The notes under the pieces were generated by a model. That model made no database searches and was not told where the DNA came from. It saw only the letters and a list, made by a program, of their open reading frames with translations. From Gemmatimonadota bacterium (GTDB lineage Bacteria > Latescibacterota > UBA2968 > UBA8231), in NCBI GenBank assembly GCA_026706505.1, contig JAPOYQ010000940.1:1-5737 (forward strand): 5,737 nucleotides of DNA. The letters run 5' to 3'. Position numbers and translations under genes: made by a program. Within the stretch, counting starts at the first letter, position 1; the number at the start of each line of letters is the position of its first letter. Positions 1-5,619 of this stretch are shown piece after piece.

Positions 1-1
1 A

Positions 2-280
2 TTGATGCTGATAGAGGCCGGATCCCGCCAGCCGCGTACTCTCTCTAATGCTTTCCGCGATCCAGTTGATGTGAGGGCCAACGGATTGCTCAAAAAGGCG
101 ATTGGGCAGATGAACGCCCATCTTGCTAGCTTGGATGCTGCCTACGGAGGTGACGAAGTCCGGTGTCAACTAGCCGTCGATGCAGATGCCGTACTGTCCG
201 AGATCGACCAAAAGGACCTCGACGACCTCGCTCTGTGGACTGCTGATGTAGTGCGTGGCAGCGTGGGAGCAACCGCATGA
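2..280 (+). CDS. cas7e: Type I-E Cascade backbone protein Cas7e (CasC/Cse4), C-terminal part only
   Basis: The window opens inside this gene; about the last 92 codons are visible, and position 2 is the first whole codon, not a start. Cas7e forms the six-subunit helical backbone of I-E Cascade that binds the crRNA guide along its length. The visible part carries LIEAGSRQPRTLSNAF near its beginning, which matches the conserved C-terminal segment of the Cas7/Cse4/CasC family as I recall it, followed by a helical tail. The reading frame is intact and ends in TGA at 278-280, overlapping the cas5e ATG as ATGA. That overlap and the order cas7-cas5-cas6e are typical of I-E operons and support the call. 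The N-terminal RRM-like core, and whether the gene is complete, cannot be judged. I am fairly sure of the family, from motif and context rather than alignment. Confidence 0.88.
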   Translation: MMLIEAGSRQPRTLSNAFRDPVDVRANGLLKKAIGQMNAHLASLDAAYGGDEVRCQLAVDADAVLSEIDQKDLDDLALWTADVVRGSVGATA

Positions 281-1026
281 ATAAGGATCACCTCATACTG
301 CGCCTCGACGCGCCGCTGATGAGTTTCGGAGGAGTCGTCATCGATAATTTCGGGGATACGGACGATTGGCCTAGTGCTTCTTTATTGGTCGGCATAATCG
401 GCAATGCCCTGGGATACCGGCGCACGGACAGGGAAGACTTACAGGCTCTGCAAGATCGGCTAGTATTTGCCTGTCGGGCCGATTGCGAGGGAGAAAGGAT
501 TAGGGATTTCCAGGCTGCGGCCTTGAACAAGAACGACAAAGGATGGACGACGCACGGGCAACCCGAAGGGCGCGATGGCGGTGCTAAAACCTATATGGGC
601 AAGCACCTCCGCTATCGCTTCTATTGGACGGACCGAGTAATTACCGTGGCTCTGCGTCTGGAGCCGGCTGAAGATGATCCCTCCCTTGACCAAGTCGCCA
701 AAGCATTGGACTATCCGGCGAGGCCTCTGTTTATCGGCCGCAAGCCGTGTTTGCCGACAGCACCACTGCTCGTCGGTCAAGGAAAAGGAGAGAGTGCCTT
801 GGACGCTATCGCGAAAGTTCCAGCGATGGTCGATAGAGAGCAACGGCAGAGGCAGGTCGGTCACATTGCGTTTGCGCCGGTTCACGATAGACCGCATCCC
901 TTTGTCAGGGACCAGCACCGGGAAGTGCGAGTAAGCGGCAGACGCAATTGGGTAAGTGATGTGCATGGTGGGGAACAGCGCTGGTTGGAAGGGCGCTTGG
1001 CCGTCTCTGCGGAGGATCCGTTGTGA
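277..1026 (+). CDS. cas5e: Type I-E Cascade subunit Cas5e (CasD)
   Basis: Cas5e caps the 5' end of the crRNA in Cascade, holding the repeat-derived handle and contacting Cas8e and Cas7e; in I-E it is not the nuclease. The 249-residue product is of normal length for the family. Residues 6-19 (LILRLDAPLMSFGG) form the first strand of the RRM-like fold and its glycine-rich turn. Residues 32-47 (PSASLLVGIIGNALGY) are the conserved helix after it. Residues 89-129 hold a GWTTHGQPEGRDGG loop and the RYRFYWTDRVITVAL strand, and residues 148-164 carry RPLFIGRKPCLPTAPLL, a block typical of Cas5e. The ATG at 277 overlaps the cas7e stop and is preceded by GGGAG at 265-269 with 7-nt spacing, which fixes the start. 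The stop overlaps the cas6e start as GTGA. No damage is seen. The longer middle loop resembles a proteobacterial branch of I-E; that is an impression from memory. Confidence 0.92.
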   Translation: MNKDHLILRLDAPLMSFGGVVIDNFGDTDDWPSASLLVGIIGNALGYRRTDREDLQALQDRLVFACRADCEGERIRDFQAAALNKNDKGWTTHGQPEGRDGGAKTYMGKHLRYRFYWTDRVITVALRLEPAEDDPSLDQVAKALDYPARPLFIGRKPCLPTAPLLVGQGKGESALDAIAKVPAMVDREQRQRQVGHIAFAPVHDRPHPFVRDQHREVRVSGRRNWVSDVHGGEQRWLEGRLAVSAEDPL

Positions 1027-1781
1027 CTACTCCCTTGTCGCTTATTCGTTTGCATCCCAACACGACAGCCTTTGTGCATTGGGCCATCGAGAAGGGCTAC
1101 CTTCCCCGACGTGGAGACGCTGACCTAGGCTATGCTCTTCATGTGGCGCTAAAGGAAGCGCTAGGCGACTTCGCGCCTAGGCCCTTCGTTTTTCAGCAAC
1201 CACGCGAAGGGGAAGGAGCCGTACTCGGCTATGTTCAGGCAAAGCCCGAGGCCATAACAGAAGCTGCTGGCCTGCCGCCGATTCGTGCATCGGCAGACGC
1301 ACTTGGTCTCCAGACGATTGAGGCCTACTCCATGCCAGAAGATTGGCGAACGGGTGCCCGCTTCAGCTTTGAGGTGCGTACACGTCCCATTGTGCGTTCT
1401 CGCGGTGCCGGGCGTGGCGGACCCAACCATGAGGTTGATGTCGCAGCGTGGGCAGTTCGCCGCGCCGAAGAATGCACCGAAGGGTTGCCTTCAAAAGAGG
1501 ATGCGTATCGAGAGTGGCTAGCTGTACGCTTTGATTTGCATGGCGTTCGCCTGATAGCTGCACAGCTCGTCTCTATGCGACGGACACGCGTACTCAGACG
1601 GCCGATCATTGGAGGCAATCGGCGCGCACAGGAAATCGAGGGGCCGGACGTGCTTTTTCGCGGGAATTTGGAGATAGCCAACGGCGAGCGCTTTACCAAA
1701 GTCATTACGTGCGGCATTGGGCGGCACACGACCTTTGGCTTTGGCTGCCTGCTTTTGGCTCCTATAGGTACTTGGGGGTAA
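1023..1781 (+). CDS. cas6e: Type I-E crRNA-processing endoribonuclease Cas6e (CasE/Cse3)
   Basis: Cas6e cuts the CRISPR transcript at the base of each repeat hairpin, without metal, and stays bound to the 3' hairpin of the mature crRNA in Cascade. The 252-residue product shows both family hallmarks. An N-terminal segment, DLGYALHVALKEALGDFAP (residues 34-52), places His40 where the catalytic histidine of E. coli CasE (His20) is expected. The C-terminal glycine-rich loop GIGRHTTFGFGCLLLAP lies at about residues 231-247. A basic stretch near residues 187-196 (MRRTRVLRRP) could contact RNA. The start is GTG at 1023, chosen because a perfect GGAGG lies at 1011-1015 with 7-nt spacing; the start overlaps the cas5e stop. 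The gene ends 23 nt before the first CRISPR repeat. In most I-E loci cas1 and cas2 would follow; here they do not. The His40 assignment is by motif and needs alignment to confirm. Confidence 0.92.
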   Translation: MTTPLSLIRLHPNTTAFVHWAIEKGYLPRRGDADLGYALHVALKEALGDFAPRPFVFQQPREGEGAVLGYVQAKPEAITEAAGLPPIRASADALGLQTIEAYSMPEDWRTGARFSFEVRTRPIVRSRGAGRGGPNHEVDVAAWAVRRAEECTEGLPSKEDAYREWLAVRFDLHGVRLIAAQLVSMRRTRVLRRPIIGGNRRAQEIEGPDVLFRGNLEIANGERFTKVITCGIGRHTTFGFGCLLLAPIGTWG

Positions 1782-1804
1782 ATTATATACTTACTTGTGT
1801 TAGA
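1755..1804 (+). promoter_or_regulatory. Vestigial or missing CRISPR leader, with a weak internal promoter-like match
   Basis: Only 23 nt (1782-1804, A/T-rich at first) separate the cas6e stop from repeat 1, far shorter than the usual I-E leader, which holds a promoter and integration signals. The best promoter-like match overlaps the cas6e 3' end: TTGGCT at 1755-1760 and TAAATT at 1779-1784, with an 18-nt spacer and 4 of 6 consensus bases in each box. This is weak and may be chance. The simpler reading is that the array is transcribed by read-through from the cas operon. Confidence 0.25.
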
Positions 1805-2016
1805 GGTTGCCCCACCTACGCGGGGATGGCCCCAGGCCTGACGACAGCGTCGCGTCGCCTCTCTTGGTTGCCCCGCCTACGCGGGGATGGACCTATGCGC
1901 ACTGGCACCGCTTGTTAGGCCCAGTAGGTTGCCCCGCCTACGCGGGGATGGCCCCTCTATAGAGAAGGTATTGGATGCGCTTAGGCAGGTTGCCCCGCCT
2001 ACGTGGGGATGGCCCC
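1805..2016 (+). CRISPR. Short type I-E CRISPR array: 4 repeats, 3 spacers
   Basis: Four 29-nt repeats lie at 1805-1833, 1866-1894, 1927-1955 and 1988-2016, with three 32-nt spacers at 1834-1865, 1895-1926 and 1956-1987; the period is exactly 61. The repeat begins GGTTGCCCCGCCTACGCGGG and ends GATGGCCCC. Repeat positions 6-11 (CCCCGC) pair with 16-21 (GCGGGG) around a CTAC loop, the I-E hairpin cut by Cas6e. By analogy with E. coli, cleavage after position 21 would leave the 8-nt handle AUGGCCCC. The orientation matches the cas genes. Repeat 3 is the consensus. Repeat 1 has G-to-A at position 10 (base 1814), which breaks a stem pair. Repeat 2 has A at 26 and T at 29, changing the handle to AUGGACCU. 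Repeat 4 has C-to-T at 17 (base 2004), which still allows a G-U pair. The spacers differ from one another. Their targets cannot be named from the sequence alone. Confidence 0.97.
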
Positions 2017-2050
2017 GTGTTCCGGGGGATTTGGCACGGGGGTTTTCTTT
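2013..2050 (+). terminator. Rho-independent terminator ending the cas operon and array
   Basis: CCCCGTG at 2013-2019 pairs perfectly with CACGGGG at 2035-2041. Two further pairs (CC 2022-2023 with GG 2033-2034) lie above a TT bulge, and TTTTCTTT follows at 2043-2050. The first four bases of the 5' arm are the last four bases of repeat 4, so repeat and terminator are fused. On the minus strand the hairpin is not followed by a T-tract, so it should stop only rightward transcription coming from the array. Confidence 0.75.
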
Positions 2051-2095
2051 AAAACAGCACTCGTCAAAAAATATCTTCAAACTGACGCACTACCC

Positions 2096-4312
2096 TTAGG
2101 CAGGTTCGAGCTGGGCGTACGCGACGGCGATGCGTTTGATCCGCGTCCCAAAGCGGATGGAGAGCTTCATCTTTTCGCCCTGCCCTTCGCGGCTGACGAT
2201 CTGGCCGCGTCCCCATTGGGGGTGGCGCACCCACTGGCCCTCGGCGAGGAAATCGTCTTGATCGACAAACTCGTCGAAGCCGGGCGACTGCTCGGCGTCC
2301 CACTCGTAGTGGACGCCTTGGGGAGTCTTTTTGCGGGGCGGCGGGCCGACGCGCTGCCGCGAGCGGTCAAAGCCGCGGTCCAACTCGTAATTCTGGGTCG
2401 TCAGCTCGGCGGGGACTTCGCTTAAAAACCGCGAGGGTTCGGTCGCAAGCAGCGAGCCGTACGCATAGCGGCGCAGGGCATAGGTGAGGTTGAGTTGCTC
2501 TTGCGCACGGGTCATGCCCACGTAACAGAGCCGACGCTCTTCTTCAATGGCTTGGGGATCGGGATCGTCGACGGCCCGTCCCGTGGGGAAGAGATTTTCT
2601 TCGAGGCCGCAGACAAAGACCAAGGGGAACTCTAAACCCTTGGCGCTGTGCAGGGTCATCAAGGTAATGGCGTTGCCGTCGCTGTCGTTTTCGTCCGCCG
2701 AGGTCAGCAGCGACTTTTCTTCGAGATAGGTCGCTAACGTCGAGTCTGGGTTTGCGTCGGCGAACTCGGTCATATCGGCTAATAACTGGTCGAGATTCTG
2801 CAAGCGCGCCTCGGCTTCAGGGGTATTTTCCGCCGCGAGCATGGCGCGGTACCCACTCTTTTCGACGACGGCAAAGCCCAGTTCAGGCAGGGAGAGTGTC
2901 TCGGAGGCTGCCATTAGCTCGCCGATTAGGGCCGCGAAGGCAGCGAGGCTTTTTTGCGCGCGGCCAGTGAGGCTGGGTACATCGTCGAGGTGCTCAAGTG
3001 CAGTGGAGAGGCTCCAGCCTTGGGTTTGGGCAAAAGCTTGCAGGCGATCGAGGGAGGTGTCGCCAATGCCGCGGCGGGGCGTATTGACGATGCGGCGCAG
3101 GGCAATGTCGTCGGCCGGGTTGATCAACAGGCGCAAATAGGATAGCACGTCCCGAATTTCGCGGCGGTCGTAAAAGCGGATGCCCCCGACGATTACATAG
3201 GGGAGACGGGCGCGTTGCAACTCTTCTTCAAAGGGGCGCGATTGGGCGTTGGTGCGGTAGAGCACCGCGGCGTCCCCAAGCCCATAGCGTCCCAAGCGGT
3301 CGTAGCGGCGAATGGCATCGACGACGTGGCGGGCCTCGCGGCGGTCCGAGTCGCATTCGACGACCGCGACCGGGTCGCCCTCGGGGCCGTCCGTCCACAG
3401 CTCTTTGCCCTTGCGGCCTTGGTTGTGGCTGATGATGGCGTTGGCCGCGGCGAGGATGCGGCCGGTGGAGCGGTAGTTTTGCTCCAGCCGCACGCTGCGG
3501 GCATCTGGATAGTCGCGCTCAAAGTCGAGGATGTTGCGGATGTCAGCGCCGCGGAATTGGTAGATCGACTGATCGTCGTCTCCGACCACGCAGATGTTGC
3601 GGTGGAGTGCCGCGAGCCGGTGGCAGAGCAAGTACTGGGGCCGGTTCGTGTCTTGGTATTCATCGACGAGCAGGTGCTCAAAGCGCTCTTGGTAGGCTTG
3701 CAGAATGTCTGGGTGGCGGTCGAACTGGCGCACGACCTCGATGAGCAAGTCGTCAAAATCAAGAGCTTGGTTGCGGCGCAGTTCGCGCTCGTAATCGGCG
3801 TAGAGTTCGGCAATTTGCCGTTGGTGTTCGTTCGCTTGGTGTGCGAATTCCAACGGGTCGAGCATGGCGTTCTTGGCGCGGCTGATCTGGCTGATGACCG
3901 CGCGTGGGGCGAGGTCTCGCTCGTCGATCTGGTGGGCGTCGAGGACGCGGCGGATGGTGGCGCGGCGGTCGTCCTCGTCGTAGATGGAGAAATTGGGATC
4001 TAAGCCAAATCCCTCGGCTTGGCGGCGCAGTATGCGCGCACAGATCGAATGGAAGGTGCCGATCCATAGTTCGGTGGCCGCCGGTCCGACTAGCTGCTCT
4101 ATGCGCTCGCGCATTTCGCCCGCAGCCTTGTTGGTAAAGGTCGCGGCGAGAATGCGCCACGGGGGCACACCGACTTCTTTGATGAGGAAAGCGATGCGAT
4201 GGGTGAGTACGCGGGTCTTGCCCGAGCCGGCCCCGGCGAGAATCAACAGCGGGCCGCCCGAGGCCTCGGCGGCGCAGCGTTGCGCTGGATTGAGGGCGTC
4301 TAGTATGGACAT
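2096..4312 (-). CDS. pcrA: ATP-dependent 3'-5' DNA helicase, PcrA/UvrD family (SF1A)
   Basis: This enzyme translocates 3'-5' on single-stranded DNA using ATP; family members act in nucleotide excision repair, clearing RecA filaments and resolving replication-transcription conflicts. The 738-residue length is normal for PcrA/UvrD. All motifs are visible in order: Q motif LNPAQR (7-12), Walker A AGAGSGKT (26-33), Ia ATFTNKAAGEM (57-67), Ib GTFHS (85-89), Walker B VDEYQD (216-221), III GDDDQSIYQFRGA (244-256), IV QNYRST (278-283), V TLHSAKGLEF (553-562) and VI CYVGMTRAQ (596-604). The C-terminus (about 694-737, with WGRGQIVSREG) matches the Tudor-like PcrA/UvrD tail known to contact RNA polymerase. 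The ATG follows the mltG stop by 2 nt; TGAGG, made partly from that stop, abuts the start, suggesting reinitiation coupling. Only a weak inverted repeat (2062-2066 with 2083-2087) lies downstream. pcrA versus uvrD naming is not separable here; Rep lacks such a tail. Confidence 0.96.
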   Translation of the reverse strand: MSILDALNPAQRCAAEASGGPLLILAGAGSGKTRVLTHRIAFLIKEVGVPPWRILAATFTNKAAGEMRERIEQLVGPAATELWIGTFHSICARILRRQAEGFGLDPNFSIYDEDDRRATIRRVLDAHQIDERDLAPRAVISQISRAKNAMLDPLEFAHQANEHQRQIAELYADYERELRRNQALDFDDLLIEVVRQFDRHPDILQAYQERFEHLLVDEYQDTNRPQYLLCHRLAALHRNICVVGDDDQSIYQFRGADIRNILDFERDYPDARSVRLEQNYRSTGRILAAANAIISHNQGRKGKELWTDGPEGDPVAVVECDSDRREARHVVDAIRRYDRLGRYGLGDAAVLYRTNAQSRPFEEELQRARLPYVIVGGIRFYDRREIRDVLSYLRLLINPADDIALRRIVNTPRRGIGDTSLDRLQAFAQTQGWSLSTALEHLDDVPSLTGRAQKSLAAFAALIGELMAASETLSLPELGFAVVEKSGYRAMLAAENTPEAEARLQNLDQLLADMTEFADANPDSTLATYLEEKSLLTSADENDSDGNAITLMTLHSAKGLEFPLVFVCGLEENLFPTGRAVDDPDPQAIEEERRLCYVGMTRAQEQLNLTYALRRYAYGSLLATEPSRFLSEVPAELTTQNYELDRGFDRSRQRVGPPPRKKTPQGVHYEWDAEQSPGFDEFVDQDDFLAEGQWVRHPQWGRGQIVSREGQGEKMKLSIRFGTRIKRIAVAYAQLEPA

Positions 4313-4314
4313 CC

Positions 4315-5346
4315 TCAGTTCGTCTGCATGCGCTGGGCTAGCTTGACTTGGCGCTTGGCGCGCTCGTGTTCCCTGTTGGTGCGGCTGAAGATGTGAGTGC
4401 CGTCGCCGCGAGCGACGAAGTAGAGATACTCAGTTTCCTCGGGGTAGAGTACAGCGAAGAGGGCCGTGCGGCCGGGATTGCTGATGGGGCCAGGGGGCAA
4501 ACCGTGGTAGCGATAGGTGTTAAAGGGCGAATCCACCTCCAAGTCGGCATAAGTCAGCCGCTTCTTGTTCGTGCCGAGCGCGTAGTTGATGGTCGCGCAG
4601 GATTCGAGGCGGCGGTTGAGCTTGAGGCGGCGCTGGAAGACGCCGGAGATAATGGGCTGTTCTTCGACGGCCACAGCTTCGCGCTCGACGATTGAGGCCA
4701 GCGTCACAGCTTGGTGCAGCGAGAGGCCGAGTTCATCGAGCCGCTGGTGTAGGGAGTCGGCGAATACGCGGCGGAACTGGTCGACCATGAGGGAGGCTAT
4801 GGTGTATTCGTCGATGTCTAAGTCGAAGAAGTACGTCTCGGGGAAGAGGTAGCCTTCGAGACTGGGCGCAGCCACGCCGAGTTGGCGGATGAGACGCGGG
4901 TCTTCGGTGGCGGCGATGAAGCGAGCCGAGTCGGCTACACCCGAGGCTTGGAGTTGGGCCGCGATCTGGTGGCGATTGAGGCCCTCGGGAATTGTCGCGG
5001 GCTGGGTTTGGATGGGGGCCTTGAGCAGGGATTGGGCAATGGCGGCTGTCGTGCCGGTACCGTCGAGCTGATAGGTGCCAGCTTTGAGCTGATGACCGAG
5101 GCCCTTGAGCCGAACGGTCCAAGCAAAGACGTGTGCGTTGTGGATTAGGTTTTCTCGCTCTAGCAACTGACCGATCCAGCGGGCGCTCGCACCTTGGGGG
5201 ATGTGGATCTGCCGCGCTGGGTATTCGTAGGTCGGTTGGTTCAAATACCACAACGCCCCAAGCGGCAACGCCGTCCCCACCAAGGCGATAACCGCGACGA
5301 GTAAGAGCGCGCGGAACCAGCGTGCAGACTTGGTTTTAGTTGACAT
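4315..5346 (-). CDS. mltG: Endolytic murein transglycosylase MltG (YceG-like)
   Basis: MltG is an inner-membrane enzyme that cuts nascent peptidoglycan glycan strands inside the chain and is thought to set strand length near the synthesis machinery. With the start at 5346 the product has 343 residues, close to the E. coli protein (about 340). A basic N-terminus (STKTKSARWFR) is followed by one membrane helix (about 12-35). Next come a LysM-like region and the YceG core: TIPEGLN (118-124), LEGYLFPETY (163-172), LASIVERE (216-223) with Glu221 as the expected catalytic glutamate, LESCATINYALG (247-258), FNTYRYHGLPPGPISNPG (275-292) and YLYFVARGDGTHIFS (307-321). An upstream in-frame ATG at 5427 was rejected: it lacks a Shine-Dalgarno and would add 27 residues before the basic N-terminus, whereas AGGG lies 8 nt before the chosen ATG. 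The gene heads a pair with the helicase. Its usual neighbours in other bacteria (tmk, holB, yqgF) are not seen here. Confidence 0.95.
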   Translation of the reverse strand: MSTKTKSARWFRALLLVAVIALVGTALPLGALWYLNQPTYEYPARQIHIPQGASARWIGQLLERENLIHNAHVFAWTVRLKGLGHQLKAGTYQLDGTGTTAAIAQSLLKAPIQTQPATIPEGLNRHQIAAQLQASGVADSARFIAATEDPRLIRQLGVAAPSLEGYLFPETYFFDLDIDEYTIASLMVDQFRRVFADSLHQRLDELGLSLHQAVTLASIVEREAVAVEEQPIISGVFQRRLKLNRRLESCATINYALGTNKKRLTYADLEVDSPFNTYRYHGLPPGPISNPGRTALFAVLYPEETEYLYFVARGDGTHIFSRTNREHERAKRQVKLAQRMQTN

Positions 5347-5386
5347 ACCGTCGGCCCTACTAAAAAAATAATTCGGGTGTGTCGAG

Positions 5387-5422
5387 GTTCGCGCCCATCC
5401 ATAGAGCATACGGGCTGCGAAC
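5387..5422 (-). promoter_or_regulatory. Strong hairpin in the mltG 5' leader
   Basis: GTTCGC and GCCC (5387-5396) pair with GGGC and GCGAAC (5412-5422), giving ten base pairs with one bulged base (5416) and a 15-nt loop. On the mltG (minus) strand a run of seven T follows at 5368-5362, but 18 nt after the stem, too far for a standard intrinsic terminator. If the promoter at 5484-5512 is used, the hairpin lies in the mltG untranslated leader and could affect transcript stability or pausing, or bind a protein. The function is unknown. Confidence 0.45.
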
Positions 5423-5483
5423 ATCATAAGGCTAGCGCAAAAGTATGAATCGGGATTTTTTTACAACCAAGACTGAGGACAAA

Positions 5484-5512
5484 AATCTATAAGAAAAGGA
5501 AGTCGGTGTCAA
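5484..5512 (-). promoter_or_regulatory. Candidate sigma70-type promoter for mltG-pcrA
   Basis: Read on the minus strand, a perfect -35 box TTGACA (5512-5507) is followed by a 17-nt spacer and a -10 box TAGATT (5489-5484, 4 of 6 consensus). Transcription would begin near 5477, giving a leader of about 130 nt before the mltG ATG at 5346. The ideal spacing and intergenic position support it. It is a motif call, assuming a housekeeping sigma factor of the usual specificity. Confidence 0.5.
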
Positions 5513-5526
5513 TTTGCGCTGCTTTC

Positions 5527-5555
5527 TTGACGCTAGCAGGGAATCCGGTTAATTT
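5527..5555 (+). promoter_or_regulatory. Candidate sigma70-type promoter for the rightward ABC ATPase gene
   Basis: TTGACG (5527-5532, 5 of 6 consensus) is followed by a 17-nt spacer and TAATTT (5550-5555, 3 of 6). The start would be near 5562, leaving about 58 nt before the TTG start codon. The -35 boxes of this promoter and the leftward one are only 14 nt apart, so the two could share a regulator. The -10 box is weak, so this is tentative. Confidence 0.4.
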
Positions 5556-5619
5556 CCCAATCTTTTGTCTTATCGCCCCACCGCGCTCGACCTTGCGGAG
5601 CGGCTACAGGAGATTTCCG

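Noticed and set aside
460..966. 168-codon open frame opposite cas5e
   Set aside because: It lies wholly antisense to a clear cas5e gene and its product shows no family features.
1744..1772. Possible extra degenerate repeat one period before repeat 1
   Set aside because: Only the first few bases resemble the repeat; the stretch encodes the conserved glycine-rich end of Cas6e.
1955..1964. 10-nt palindrome CTCTATAGAG at the repeat 3/spacer 3 junction
   Set aside because: It is formed by the chance join of the repeat end with the spacer start and is not seen at the other junctions.
1980..2106. 12-nt direct match CTTAGGCAGGTT at 1980-1991 (spacer 3/repeat 4) and 2095-2106 (helicase 3' end)
   Set aside because: One chance 12-nt match is about what a window of this size should contain; it does not extend on either side, so it is not evidence of duplication, an attachment site or self-targeting.
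1709..2425. Short open frames crossing the CRISPR array (1709-1918, 1887-2099, 1877-2080, 2003-2425)
   Set aside because: They are made of repeat and spacer DNA or helicase antisense; the regular 61-nt repeat structure explains the first three.
3193..3813. 206-codon open frame on the - strand in another frame of the helicase gene
   Set aside because: The product is Ser/Thr/Arg-rich with no recognisable domain, while the helicase frame holds all SF1 motifs without interruption.
3215..4003. 262-codon open frame on the + strand opposite the helicase gene
   Set aside because: It is the complement of conserved helicase codons; its valine/alanine-rich, motif-free product is typical of an antisense shadow in GC-rich DNA.
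5347..5427. Longer mltG product starting at the ATG at 5427
   Set aside because: There is no Shine-Dalgarno there, and the added 27 residues precede a proper basic N-terminus and membrane helix; the ATG at 5346 gives the usual family length.
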